Origin: an uncultured Bacteroidales bacterium | Lineage (GTDB): Bacteria > Bacteroidota > Bacteroidia > Bacteroidales > Paludibacteraceae | Length of the DNA stretch: 51,134 bases | Direction of reading: 5' to 3' | NCBI GenBank assembly: GCA_937901225.1 | Contig: CALCGX010000002.1 | Coordinates: 1-51,134, forward strand | In this document: positions 17,427 to 27,766 of the stretch, piece by piece | How positions within the stretch are numbered: the stretch's first letter is position 1 | How the letters are laid out: each line of letters opens with the position of its first letter | Notes under the pieces: generated by a model | Database searches by the model: none | What the model saw: the letters and a program-made list of their open reading frames with translations, nothing else | What the model was told of the DNA's origin: nothing | Position numbers and translations under genes: made by a program

Positions 17427-20400
17427 TTATTGTTTTACTGCAAATTTACCAGATGCAATTTTACGAGTTTCGTTTTCGAAGAAGACGTAGAAGTAGCATT
17501 GGTTAGTAGCAGGCAAGGTGTAAGTAACCAATGGCGTGCGAACATCCATTAATTCTTCAATACCTTCTGAATTGACAAAAATAGTAGCATCATTTTGATC
17601 AGATTCTGGTACGGACTGGTAGAAAAGACGATGCCCCTGTTGGTCATATACAGCCACACTTACACGCTTGCGGAGAGTCGCAAACATAACGTCCATTGTA
17701 CCGCCAATATGTCGGAATAGTACATCATTTGCTGTAGGTATATCCGCTGAATTGATAGTCGTTTCTAAGAAGTTGATACTATAAACGCGTTCTGTACCAT
17801 CTGCAGCAGTGACGTAGATATTAAATGGCTCGCCAAGTGTAAATATACCATACTCAACGCTTGAAGTAGAATCAGTAGTGATGGCTTCAATTTGTGGCTG
17901 AGTGGCATTAATATAATAGGTGTATTCTAATATGTCGGACATAAATCCATACAATGGTACGCTATCCAAAAGAATCATTTGGAGCGAAGCATCACTGCTC
18001 TTAAGAATAGATTGTGTGATGGTGTATATGCTAATGGCCTTGCCATCTTGTGCGGTCACTTGAATCATGAAATCAATACCATTTTCTATGATAGTAACAA
18101 CGGCATTGCTGTCTTCTGCATAAGCTTCGATGTCAGATAGTTGAGCCAACTCCGTACTATCGGTTCCGATTGGATAAACGATGTCATAAGAGAGCGTATC
18201 GCTATGGAAGTTTGCGATGGAGTCTCCCTTGATAGTTAACATACTCAGGCGACTGTTATTATTTTGTGCAACCATCATTCGAATATCATATTCGGAAGAG
18301 AATACTGGATCCGGAGCTGTCACAGAGAAGCGAATGGTAGTTTGAGTTCTTCCATTGAGGTTGGCTATGAGTGTATCTATTGCTACAGTTTGTTTTGCAT
18401 GACCAAGGTCGTAAGTCAAGAGTGGTAACTCAATCGTTCCAAATGGCAACTCAATATCGTATTCAAATGAATCAACACGGAAACCTTCAAGCAACTCGTT
18501 ATTCATATATATTGCTTCGAGATACGAATAAGGAGATTGTTGACGTTGGAAGATAATCATGTATGTAGATTGATAGTTGCTATCTTCTGCCGTTACGATG
18601 ATACGTGTGGTATCGCCATGTAGGATTTGTACTTGTTGTTGGTATTCGGCCTTTTCTACTAACACAGTTGGAGTTGCTGCCTCTTCAACTAATTCTACAA
18701 GGTAGTTGAATTGCTCAGGGGTGAATCCTGCGAGTGCCTCTCCACCCACATAAATATTTGCGAGTTGGCTGTTGGTAGAAAGTATTCTAGCATAGGTGAA
18801 ATACAATACGTAGGTTTTAGTATTACCTTTCTCTGCGGAAACATGGCAGGTGTATTTCCAACCCCTTTGTTGACCATCGAACATGTACTCTGTCATTGTA
18901 TCCTGAATTTGTTGATACATATCACCCGCACTATATGCTATGATAGGAGCAAGCGAGTCATGTTGAGGGAGAGTGAGATGATACTCTAATTGTTGCGCAT
19001 TAAATCCTTGTAATGAATCTCCCTTGATGTAAATCATTTGCAGAGTGTCAATATCCGATTTTGTTACTTGGTAGTTAATTGTGTAAGTATTCTTTCTACC
19101 AGACATGGCAAGGACATTGATTTGTGTAGTGCGCTCATATGTATGATCAATCAACACGTTATCTGTTATGGTTTGCCATTGGTCAGCTTTATCCCATGTT
19201 AACTCAGGTAAGTAACGTGTACCGACAGGAAGTGTATATGAATAGTAGAACGAATCAGGACGGAATCCATCTATTAAAACACCATCTGCATAGATAGCAG
19301 CAAGAGTATCAGCATGAGACTGTGTCACGGTGAACGCCAACATATATTGACATTCTGTTCCATCTTCTGCCGTTACAATGATTGTGTGATGCAAGCCTGA
19401 AATAGAATCGCGCAATGTTTGTGTTGCTTCCTGAGTGATTGCTAATACATTCGGCAATACTTCCTGCCCAATAGGTAGTGGAATGAAGTAGTTATATTGT
19501 TCAGGATTGAAATGCGCCAAACTATCACCATTGATGTATATCATTTGTAGGTGTGCATTGCTAGATAGAGGTGCTTCAAATGTAAGTACATAAGTGTTAG
19601 TGGTAATGCCATCGGGTGCTGTGACAGTGATATTTGCACGCCAATCAATGATATTGATGTCAATTTGTTGTCCGTTCTCACTTAGGTTAGCAGCTATCTC
19701 TGGCAAGAATTCTGTACCTGATGGCAAGTGGATGGTGTAACGTTGTTGCATTGGAGAGAATTCGAGTCCCTCATTGATAACTGGTTCAAACTCATCAAAT
19801 GATTGACCATTCAGCAAGATGTTGCTCAATGTCGCATTATCGGAGATGGCTTCATGATAAAGTTCAATCACATAATCATTCGTAGTAACACCATCTTGTG
19901 CCATTACGTGAAGAGTACATGTATTATTATTTATTGATTGGGTAATGGTTTGATAGTTATCTTCTGTAGCCCATGTCACATCCACTTCTTCACCTGTGAT
20001 TTGAACTGAATAATAATGGCGTTGTGGCTCAAACTGTTCAATCGGAGTTCCATTGACAGCAATACCAATCAATTCTGCATTATGACAAGGTTCTGCTGTG
20101 ATAAGCAACTGATAAATAGCACTTCGAGTACCATCCTCTGAGGTAACTATCAAATTGGTGGTTTCGCCTAAGTTTCCATATTCTACGGCAACTTGTTGAT
20201 TGGGTTCTGCAGTCGTGTATTGGATACTAGGGAGGGTTGGCTCTGCTACTTTATAATCAGCAGTTGGTAATACAATGGTATAGATTAAACTATCGGAACG
20301 GAAACCTTCAATTTGCTTATTATCTAAACAAATACTTTGCAAATATGGATTATTAGTAATGTCAGGCAAAATTTGTAGGTGATATACCTTGTTTGTTCCA

Positions 20401-23400
20401 TCTTCTGCAACAACATTATAGGTGTAATTCAACGTGTCATTCTTCATGCTATGCTCTACAGACATACTTGCTGTATTTGGCGAACTAACCAATAAGTGCG
20501 TTGTTGAACCCGTAGCGTAGGTATAATCTGTTATTTGCGCATTGAATCCTTCGAGTAGTGCATTGTTGATCTGGATTGCATGTAATGTAGCATCATTTGA
20601 TAATTCAGTAGGATAGGTAATGCGATAAGTATGTTGCTCATCGCCAATTACTTGCCATTCCATATATGTACTTGTCTGAACAAATACTACAGAATCACTT
20701 TCTGCGACACGTTTGAATGCTACTTTTTCTGGTTGTGGAAGAGTATATTCATATTGTGAAGGAGAGAACGATTGAAGTTCCAAACCATTGATTTCAATTG
20801 CAGCTAATTCTCCAGTCGTAGTTACCATAGGTTTTTCCAATACGATAGAGTAGGTGGCTTGTGTACCATCTTCTGCGGTTACGGTCAATATGCCGTTGTT
20901 GAGATCAACTGTCTGTCCGTCCATCTTCTTGACGAAGGTAATGGTAGGCAATTGGTCTGCAACAATGGTGTATGAGGTTTGTTCTGGGGTATATGAAATG
21001 CCATTTGCTGTAATGGCGCTGAGTTGGGTGTCATCAGATAGGTCGGTGATGATACGGATCTTTATGCGACGAGTAGAACCCTTCTCTGGTTTGATAGAGA
21101 TGGTATATGTGGAATCCGCATAGTTGACAACCACATTTTGGAGGTGATTGGTAGGTATTGGTTGAATATCTGGTAGAGTGCGACGGGAAGATGGGATATG
21201 GATCTCATACTCGTTTTTAATTTGACTAAATTCACTAATAGTCTTTCCGTCAATCAACAAATCTTTTAGTCGGTTCTCAGGATCCAATGGACGTTGGACT
21301 GTGAGCGTATATTCTGATGAAGTCCCATCTTCTGCATAGTTGGTAATGGTTGCAGTGCGCTCTGCATATAATGTGCTAACCACTTCGTCACTCCATACTA
21401 CTTTTTGTGCTTGGTCGCTCACTTCTCCAATAAATTCCAATAACGGAATCATGGTGTTTGCAGCCTCTGATAAAGTGTAAGTGAAATTATTGCCATTGCG
21501 TTGTGCTAACTCACCATTCACTTTGATGTTTTTAAGGGCATTGTTATATTGGAAACGAATGTAGTCAACATAAAGATTAGCATTTTGACTTCCAGATGGA
21601 TATTTACCACTTGCATCAATAACAATGTCTAATCCAGATACATACTTTCCGTTAGTATTCAATGGTACTTGTACTTTTGAATAGTTTGTATTTGTGTTTT
21701 GTTGACGATAATCGACATCGTAAGATTCTCCACTCATATTAAAGAACTTGAATCTGAATAATGCACCTTCCCCTGCCTTATCCGTGTATTTGTAATTAAT
21801 TAAGGCGTTATCTGGAGTGTTGTGAAAACCGATGAATCCAAATGGGATGACACGCGTTGCTCCTGCTACAGCAAAGCCACTTGACATATCTCCCAAATTT
21901 ATAACAGCAGGAACAGGACCTGCTAATGCAGCCCAATAAGTCGTTTGTAGATGTACAGCGGAATTCCCATCTTTACTAATAGTAGGTCCTGCCTTTGCTG
22001 TTCCTAAATATACATCTATATAATCTCCTGGTGCATTCCAGTATGTCGGTTTATCTGTTTTTGATGTTGCAGTAGTTGTCCATTCATCGAATTCTCCATT
22101 TGGGATAACTTCGTTGATATAGTGGAAATAAATGGTATAAACGTTCTTATAGCCATCTTTTGTTACAACACCTTGCCAGTGCCATGTGTCACATATAGTT
22201 GCAACCTCCACTCCATTAGCTTTTTGGATAGATACTTGTGGCGTAGTTACATTTGTTCGATTATGGATATATGTAAAACGATTTTTATCAAAGCCACTAA
22301 CTAATACACCATCTACAAAGATACTATCTACCACCGCAGGGTTTTGTGTGTTCAACTCTGGAGTAATCGTATAAACGATATTCGCTTCGTTTTTACGATT
22401 CGATTTTACTGTAATAGTGGTTGGCCTATTTACACCACCAGGCTGTACCATTACTGTTTGCTCCGCAAAAGACTTGGTATATTCTACGGTCAACTGCTTG
22501 CTACCATAAGGCATCGCAACAGTATGATCAAATGTATTCGGATCAAGCATTTCCCCCGTCTCTTTAATCTTAAGAGCTTGCAACACATTGGTCTCATCCG
22601 AAAGCGTAGGCAAGAATGTCAAGTTATATGTACGTTCGCTACCATCTTCTGCTGTCACCATCAATTGGCTCGTTTGACCTGCAGGACGAGAGATATAACG
22701 AAGTTGTTGTTCGGCTTCGGCTGCTGCATAGAGTACCAATGGCACATTAGTTTCTTGATATGGCAAATAAATCGTGTAATCGGTGGTGTCAGGGTGATAT
22801 GTAAATGAGAATCGACTATCATCCAACTCGATATACTCCAATGCCACATTGCTAGACTTGCGTACTGGGAAATGAATGGTATATTCATTGCTTGTTACTC
22901 CATCTGCTGATAGCACATGGATGCGAGTAGTACCATTGATTGCGCTATGGTATGTGGTAATCGTTTGATTATCAGTTCCGATTGGTTGAACACATGGCAC
23001 TACACGTGTACGCCATGGCAACGTATCCACATAATGCATAGAGTCGCTACGGAAATCAGCCAACGAAACGCCATCCAATAGAATATCTCTCAAATATGCA
23101 TCCGTAGAAATCGTGCGTGTATAGATAATGCGATAGGTGTTTGAGGTGCCATTTTCTGCCACTACAAGCACATTTTGCTCATTTTTATTCACATGGTGTG
23201 TAGAGGTATGTTGTCCATCTCGTGCCACAATGTGCAAAGCAGGCAAATCTTCTTCTGTAATATTCAGAGTATACTCGAATGTATTTGGTTCAAAATCAAT
23301 CGAATGTCCTTCTACGCTCAAGTCCAATAAGGTCGCATCGCTATACTTTGCTTTCTCAAAATGCAAGGTGTAGGCTGTAGAGTCACCATTGGCAGCAAAT

Positions 23401-26400
23401 ACCAACATCGTGTAGGTAGTTGCATTGGTCATACCAGCATGCACAGTTTGTTGTTCCATGCGCTTGCGATATTGCACAGTAGGCAATGTGCCACCAGCTG
23501 CAATAGGTATGGTATAATGTTTCACTGTTGGCTCATACGCTACCAACTCAACACCATCAATCAAAATAGCTTCCAGCGAACAATCATCCGAGAGTTGCGT
23601 GTTAAATGTAAGGTGGTATTGTGCTTTGTCTTCATCTTTTATTACGTAGATTGTCAGCGTGTTACCATTGCGGAAGGTGGTGATCTCTTGTCCTTCCAAG
23701 GTGTCGCAAGTCACTGTAGGGGATGTTCCTTGATAGTTTAGTGCATAGTCATATTTATTAGGTGCAAATCCTTCCAATGCTACACCGTCAATGTATATTT
23801 GTTGCAGCAATGCTTGATTCTCGGTAAGAGCACTTTCAAAATCAATGGTATATACGTTGCCCTCTGCGCCATATGGCTTCACACTAATCTGCGCTTGACC
23901 TGCTGCGTATGGTGCAGCAATAGTCACTTGTTGTCCCTCTTCTTTATCCACTGTAATCACAGGGCAAGTTGTTTTGGTGAGGGTTAGGGTATATGCAAAT
24001 GTTTGTGGATCAAATCCTTCCAAGCTGTCGCCATCCAAATAAATCATCTTCAAGAAGGCACTCTCCGAACGTTGAATCACGAATGTGATACTATACGTTT
24101 GACTTCTTCCGCTCTCTGCGGTTACAGTAATGGTCTGTACATTGTTGCTGAGCAACGCCAAAATCTTCTGTGACTCATCACCCTTGTCCCATGTTACAGT
24201 AGGAATAGTACTTACGCCCATTGGTAGCGTATCCACATACTCCAATTGGTTTGGATCAAATCCGTCCAACTCTTTGCCGTCCAAGTAAATCATCTTCAGG
24301 CTAATATTGTCTGATGTAGCTACCGAGAAGTGGAGCACATACGTTTTGCTGGCACCTGATGGTGGACGAACTGTAATCTTATAATCACCATTGATACCGC
24401 CAGAACGCACGGTAACAGTTTGATACTCATCGCCTTGCTCGTATGTGACTACTGGTAATTCGGTTGTTCCTTGTGGCAGTGGACAATTATATTCCAATAT
24501 GTCAGGATCAAAGCCTTCCAATGGCTTCCCGTCCACGTAAATCATCTTCAACGAAGCATTTGTTGCTTGCGCCACGCTAAATGCAATGTTGTATATGGTA
24601 CTTGCTCCATTTTGAGCTGTTACAGTGATACGTGTTGTTCCGTTCAGTCCGCCCTTAATAATACTTACAGATTGATATTCATCACCTTTATCTACTGTAA
24701 TCTCTGGCAACTCTGCCGTTCCAATAGGCAACGCATAGGTATAATTTGTTACATTTGGAGCAAAATCTGCCAATGGTTCACCGCCAATATAAATCATATT
24801 CAATGTCGATATCTCCGACAAAGCGGTAGTCACATCTATCTTATACTCTGTTGTATTGATGCCATTGCCAGCGGTCACTTTCACGCGCGTAATGCCGTTC
24901 AATCCACCCTCGGTTACGTCCACCGTTTGGGTAGATTCACCCTTAACATAGGTCACTTTGGGCAATTCGGTCGTACCTACAGGCAGATTTACGTAGTAGG
25001 TCAAATTCTCAGGTTTGAAGTTGCTAATCAAGTGATCGCCCATTTGCAAGTCTTTCAACATCGAATAGGACGATGCCTCCAATTTGAAGGTCAATTTGTA
25101 GGTCTTGGGTGTTGGATTACCTGGTGTAGAGACATTGATTTGATATACTCCGCCGTCTATCACGCTTGGTGCATTGTATGTAATTGTTTGTGCTCCAGTT
25201 GGATATGCGGATATAGCCTCCACCTTTGGCATCGCTGTTGTAGATGTTGGCAACGATACGCGATAAGTCGTTTGGCTTGGAGTGAAGCCTGCCAAACTCT
25301 CGCCATTGATCTTAATATCCTTCAAGGTGTTGTCAGAAAGCACTGCTACACTGAAATTGATAGTATAGGTTTGTTTCGTTTTGCCATCAGCAGCTGTCAC
25401 GTTGATTTTTGCGCTACCTGTTGGGCTAATCGCTTGGATGATTTCAACCACTTGCTCATCCTCTTGTTTATCTACGCTCACGATAGGTGCATCGGTCGTA
25501 CCATATGGCAATTCTACGTTGTAGGATGTTACTGCTGGTTGGAAGCCGCTGATTGCTTGACCGTTAACCAAGATGCTTGCCAACTTCGCATTGGTGCTAG
25601 CTTGGCGCACAAACTTAATCTTATACGTCATTGTACTCTTGCCATCCTCCGCTTTCACGGTGATAGTGGTTGGATTGCCATCAATCGTACCATTGCTAAT
25701 GCTAATCTCACTACCACTCAATTCGCGACCAGAGAAAGTGACTGTTTCGCCTCTTGCATTGCTGATCTTACCGTCACCACGATAGGCTTTGATCTCTGGA
25801 ATGCTGCTAGCACTTTTACCCAACGAATATACTTGCTCCTCTGTTGTGTTGGGGTTAAAGCCCTTCCATTCTTTTCCGCCAATATACAACTTATGAATTT
25901 TTGATGAATAAATCAATTCTACATCATCCACATACAATGAGTTACCCTTATGCAAATCGTCTTTTGAACGATAGTTAGGATAGTTACTTGCCGAGAAGAT
26001 GATATTCATCATTGTAGGAACATCATTGTTGAAATAGTAAATAGGTACACGGATATTGGTCCAATTGCCATATTCCTTCTTCTCACGCCACATACCTTCG
26101 GCTATCTGGTTTGCTTTTTGGTCTGTACCACATTCATTCGCATCCAATGCCAAGCGGATATCACTTTCTTCATTGGTTTGAGATATAGAAGTACAATTGT
26201 TACTTTTGGATTTGTATTTGCTACCCTTTGCTGTTCCTGACCATGCATAGTAAAGCAGGTAGAAATCTTCTGCATGGGTAGCGGGTCCTGTACGTTTAAT
26301 CCATACCGACATGGTATCTGGACGATATTTAAAGTTTATACCGCCAGACGTTCCTGCTGTTGCTGTCCCTACGTCAATACCTTCGAGGTAGGTCCATGGC

Positions 26401-26702
26401 TTACCCAATGCGAAGTAACCAGGTGATACTTCAGTTATACCTATTGCACCTACTTCGGTATCTTGCACCATCATGGAGTAACTACCTGTGTGACCTGCCT
26501 CACGGTGTGCTAAATTGAATTTGAAACCAACTTGTGTCACATTGCTGGCATACCAATCTTTGGGTTGAATTTGTCCGTCATATTTTTCGCCGCTCCAATC
26601 CTCAAAACTTGGATTGGGCACTTGTTGAGCGAATAGAGATGAAACGCCAAATAATAAAATTAAACTACTTAAGAAAAATTGTTTCACGTAAACTTTTGTC
26701 AT
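17427..26702 (-). CDS. giant secreted protein: PCMD + cadherin-like repeats, duplicated
   Basis: 3091 residues, signal peptide at 1-25 (…SSLFAQ). Residues of about 26-265 resemble the PCMD carbohydrate-metabolism domain of Bacteroidetes outer-surface proteins ('VPNPSFEDWSGEKYDG'; 'NSLYVDDVELIY' end). There follow about 15 copies of an 80-residue β-sandwich unit (cadherin-like, PF12733 type) with consensus 'L-x-I-x-v-d-G-x-x-L-x-g-F-x-P…Y…LP-x-g-t…P…Q-x-v…I-x-V-x-A-e-D-G-x-x-x-Y-x-i-x-F'. A second PCMD-like module ('VIPNGEFDEW' to 'NLYVDYIRFQY', about 1530-1716) is followed by about 15 further units. The last roughly 105 residues form a type IX-like C-terminal domain ending 'GKFAVKQ'. It would be a long surface fibre; ligand unknown. 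Its own promoter lies 93 nt upstream. Confidence 0.85.
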   Translation of the reverse strand: MTKVYVKQFFLSSLILLFGVSSLFAQQVPNPSFEDWSGEKYDGQIQPKDWYASNVTQVGFKFNLAHREAGHTGSYSMMVQDTEVGAIGITEVSPGYFALGKPWTYLEGIDVGTATAGTSGGINFKYRPDTMSVWIKRTGPATHAEDFYLLYYAWSGTAKGSKYKSKSNNCTSISQTNEESDIRLALDANECGTDQKANQIAEGMWREKKEYGNWTNIRVPIYYFNNDVPTMMNIIFSASNYPNYRSKDDLHKGNSLYVDDVELIYSSKIHKLYIGGKEWKGFNPNTTEEQVYSLGKSASSIPEIKAYRGDGKISNARGETVTFSGRELSGSEISISNGTIDGNPTTITVKAEDGKSTMTYKIKFVRQASTNAKLASILVNGQAISGFQPAVTSYNVELPYGTTDAPIVSVDKQEDEQVVEIIQAISPTGSAKINVTAADGKTKQTYTINFSVAVLSDNTLKDIKINGESLAGFTPSQTTYRVSLPTSTTAMPKVEAISAYPTGAQTITYNAPSVIDGGVYQINVSTPGNPTPKTYKLTFKLEASSYSMLKDLQMGDHLISNFKPENLTYYVNLPVGTTELPKVTYVKGESTQTVDVTEGGLNGITRVKVTAGNGINTTEYKIDVTTALSEISTLNMIYIGGEPLADFAPNVTNYTYALPIGTAELPEITVDKGDEYQSVSIIKGGLNGTTRITVTAQNGASTIYNIAFSVAQATNASLKMIYVDGKPLEGFDPDILEYNCPLPQGTTELPVVTYEQGDEYQTVTVRSGGINGDYKITVRPPSGASKTYVLHFSVATSDNISLKMIYLDGKELDGFDPNQLEYVDTLPMGVSTIPTVTWDKGDESQKILALLSNNVQTITVTAESGRSQTYSITFVIQRSESAFLKMIYLDGDSLEGFDPQTFAYTLTLTKTTCPVITVDKEEGQQVTIAAPYAAGQAQISVKPYGAEGNVYTIDFESALTENQALLQQIYIDGVALEGFAPNKYDYALNYQGTSPTVTCDTLEGQEITTFRNGNTLTIYVIKDEDKAQYHLTFNTQLSDDCSLEAILIDGVELVAYEPTVKHYTIPIAAGGTLPTVQYRKRMEQQTVHAGMTNATTYTMLVFAANGDSTAYTLHFEKAKYSDATLLDLSVEGHSIDFEPNTFEYTLNITEEDLPALHIVARDGQHTSTHHVNKNEQNVLVVAENGTSNTYRIIYTRTISTDAYLRDILLDGVSLADFRSDSMHYVDTLPWRTRVVPCVQPIGTDNQTITTYHSAINGTTRIHVLSADGVTSNEYTIHFPVRKSSNVALEYIELDDSRFSFTYHPDTTDYTIYLPYQETNVPLVLYAAAEAEQQLRYISRPAGQTSQLMVTAEDGSERTYNLTFLPTLSDETNVLQALKIKETGEMLDPNTFDHTVAMPYGSKQLTVEYTKSFAEQTVMVQPGGVNRPTTITVKSNRKNEANIVYTITPELNTQNPAVVDSIFVDGVLVSGFDKNRFTYIHNRTNVTTPQVSIQKANGVEVATICDTWHWQGVVTKDGYKNVYTIYFHYINEVIPNGEFDEWTTTATSKTDKPTYWNAPGDYIDVYLGTAKAGPTISKDGNSAVHLQTTYWAALAGPVPAVINLGDMSSGFAVAGATRVIPFGFIGFHNTPDNALINYKYTDKAGEGALFRFKFFNMSGESYDVDYRQQNTNTNYSKVQVPLNTNGKYVSGLDIVIDASGKYPSGSQNANLYVDYIRFQYNNALKNIKVNGELAQRNGNNFTYTLSEAANTMIPLLEFIGEVSDQAQKVVWSDEVVSTLYAERTATITNYAEDGTSSEYTLTVQRPLDPENRLKDLLIDGKTISEFSQIKNEYEIHIPSSRRTLPDIQPIPTNHLQNVVVNYADSTYTISIKPEKGSTRRIKIRIITDLSDDTQLSAITANGISYTPEQTSYTIVADQLPTITFVKKMDGQTVDLNNGILTVTAEDGTQATYSIVLEKPMVTTTGELAAIEINGLELQSFSPSQYEYTLPQPEKVAFKRVAESDSVVFVQTSTYMEWQVIGDEQHTYRITYPTELSNDATLHAIQINNALLEGFNAQITDYTYATGSTTHLLVSSPNTASMSVEHSMKNDTLNYTYNVVAEDGTNKVYHLQILPDITNNPYLQSICLDNKQIEGFRSDSLIYTIVLPTADYKVAEPTLPSIQYTTAEPNQQVAVEYGNLGETTNLIVTSEDGTRSAIYQLLITAEPCHNAELIGIAVNGTPIEQFEPQRHYYSVQITGEEVDVTWATEDNYQTITQSINNNTCTLHVMAQDGVTTNDYVIELYHEAISDNATLSNILLNGQSFDEFEPVINEGLEFSPMQQRYTIHLPSGTEFLPEIAANLSENGQQIDINIIDWRANITVTAPDGITTNTYVLTFEAPLSSNAHLQMIYINGDSLAHFNPEQYNYFIPLPIGQEVLPNVLAITQEATQTLRDSISGLHHTIIVTAEDGTECQYMLAFTVTQSHADTLAAIYADGVLIDGFRPDSFYYSYTLPVGTRYLPELTWDKADQWQTITDNVLIDHTYERTTQINVLAMSGRKNTYTINYQVTKSDIDTLQMIYIKGDSLQGFNAQQLEYHLTLPQHDSLAPIIAYSAGDMYQQIQDTMTEYMFDGQQRGWKYTCHVSAEKGNTKTYVLYFTYARILSTNSQLANIYVGGEALAGFTPEQFNYLVELVEEAATPTVLVEKAEYQQQVQILHGDTTRIIVTAEDSNYQSTYMIIFQRQQSPYSYLEAIYMNNELLEGFRVDSFEYDIELPFGTIELPLLTYDLGHAKQTVAIDTLIANLNGRTQTTIRFSVTAPDPVFSSEYDIRMMVAQNNNSRLSMLTIKGDSIANFHSDTLSYDIVYPIGTDSTELAQLSDIEAYAEDSNAVVTIIENGIDFMIQVTAQDGKAISIYTITQSILKSSDASLQMILLDSVPLYGFMSDILEYTYYINATQPQIEAITTDSTSSVEYGIFTLGEPFNIYVTAADGTERVYSINFLETTINSADIPTANDVLFRHIGGTMDVMFATLRKRVSVAVYDQQGHRLFYQSVPESDQNDATIFVNSEGIEELMDVRTPLVTYTLPATNQCYFYVFFENETRKIASGKFAVKQ

Positions 26703-26794
26703 AATTATGTTGTTTTTTAATATTTCGTTGTTAAATATTCATATTTTTAAGATTTTTATAAGCATTTTACCGCATAAAAACCCAAAATAGGCTG

Positions 26795-26825
26795 CAAAAT
26801 TAATATAAACAAATGAATTACGCAA
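26795..26825 (-). promoter_or_regulatory. promoter of the giant protein gene (and possibly uvrB)
   Basis: Minus strand TTG (26825-26823), 20 nt, TAATTTTG (26802-26795), giving a leader of about 85 nt before the ATG at 26702. The leader is A/T-rich with no clear hairpin. Confidence 0.78.
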
Positions 26826-27076
26826 ATTTTCTTCGCGCGTGCGTACATTTTATTAAATTTCGATACTTTTTTCCCAATATCTGTTGCTATCTTTCCGCTT
26901 TCTTTCTCGAAACTACTCCGTTACCACTTCAATACCACTCCGTTACTATCCTGTACTTTCCCCGTACTTCCCCAGTACCCAGCTACCTATCTTCTGCTCG
27001 ACGGTATTCCTTTTCGCGTGTCCTGACTCCCCCTATTACCTTTAAAACTTTTAAAACGCTTAAAACTTTTTCAACT
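26826..27076. other. spacer with degenerate short repeats
   Basis: No gene seen in this part between two divergent promoters. It holds degenerate units such as 'actccgtta' (twice, about 26926-26955), 'gtacttcccc'-like units (about 26951-26980) and nonamers like 'ttaaaactt' (about 27041-27075). These look like decayed members of the tandem-repeat class seen elsewhere in the window. Confidence 0.5.
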
Positions 27077-27113
27077 CAAAATTTGCACACGTGCAAATTT
27101 TATTGTACCTTTG
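27077..27113 (+). promoter_or_regulatory. promoter of the HAD gene with embedded palindrome
   Basis: TTG at 27083-27085, 20 nt, TACCTTTG at 27106-27113. The -33 box lies inside a perfect inverted repeat with 11-bp arms (27077-27087/27090-27100) and a 2-bp centre, which could be an operator overlapping the promoter. Confidence 0.75.
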
Positions 27114-27122
27114 CACCAAATT

Positions 27123-27178
27123 GCTAACTGCCAAATGTCAACTGTCAACTGTCAAATGTCAAATGCCAACTGTCAACT
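27123..27178. repeat. eight heptamers across the start of the HAD gene
   Basis: Eight consecutive 7-bp units (GCTAACT, GCCAAAT, GTCAACT, GTCAAAT types) span the region from just after the predicted transcription start into the first codons. Candidate start codons at 27135 and 27156 are created by the repeat units themselves. Confidence 0.9.
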
Positions 27179-27761
27179 GATTGTCTTCGATCTTGACGGC
27201 ACGCTCTATGCCAAATCACATATGGTGTGGCGAATGCTATGTAGTGCGCCACGTGAATGGCGATTGATGTTGGCTGAACGCAAAACACGCAAGCAATTAC
27301 GCGGACAGTACTTTGGCAATGAGGATACATTCTTCCAAACCTATTTCCAAACAATGGCAACCTATTGCAACGCACATCCCGAAGATTTGCGCACATGGTA
27401 CTTCAATCGCTATATGCCATTGATGGTTAGTGTAATACAAAGATATTATAAGCCAGTGGAATGGCTTATGCCTTTTGTTGCAGACTGCAAAAAACAAGGA
27501 ATCTGTTTGGTCGTCTTATCCGACTATGGACACACGCATGAGAAACTGCATGCATTGAATATAAACGAAAATTTATTTGATTGGGTAGTCTCTGCTCCCG
27601 AGTTGGGCGGACTGAAACCAGCACCCGAAGTGCTGAAGAAAGTGCTTGAAAAGATGAAGGTAACTGCAGAACAATGCCTCGTGATAGGCGATCGAGAAGA
27701 TACCGATGGTGCTCTGGCTCAATCTATTGGCGCAGCCTTCCAATTAATTCAAAATTCTTAA
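27135..27761 (+). CDS. HAD family phosphatase
   Basis: About 208 residues. Motif I 'IVFDLDGTLYAKS' begins within 20 residues of the start; motif II is 'LVVLSDYG'; motif III Lys in 'GGLKPAPEVL'; motif IV 'VIGDREDTDG'. An α-helical cap lies between motifs I and II. It resembles phosphoglycolate-phosphatase-like HAD subfamily IA enzymes; the substrate is unknown. The start is uncertain: a TTG at 27111 falls inside the promoter -7 box and can be excluded. ATG 27135 or ATG 27156 is possible, both built from heptamer repeats and giving a Cys/Asn/Gln-rich N-terminal peptide. It converges with the CYTH gene, stops 5 nt apart. Confidence 0.83.
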   Translation: MSTVNCQMSNANCQLIVFDLDGTLYAKSHMVWRMLCSAPREWRLMLAERKTRKQLRGQYFGNEDTFFQTYFQTMATYCNAHPEDLRTWYFNRYMPLMVSVIQRYYKPVEWLMPFVADCKKQGICLVVLSDYGHTHEKLHALNINENLFDWVVSAPELGGLKPAPEVLKKVLEKMKVTAEQCLVIGDREDTDGALAQSIGAAFQLIQNS

Positions 27762-27766
27762 TTGAT

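Noticed and set aside
24471..25904. 477-codon plus-strand frame inside the giant gene
   Set aside because: It is a shadow of the repeat-rich coding strand, Cys/Trp/His-rich with no domain and no promoter or start context.
26813..27127. 104-codon frame between the giant gene and the HAD gene
   Set aside because: The composition is that of translated short repeats, it has no domain, and it overlaps two promoters.
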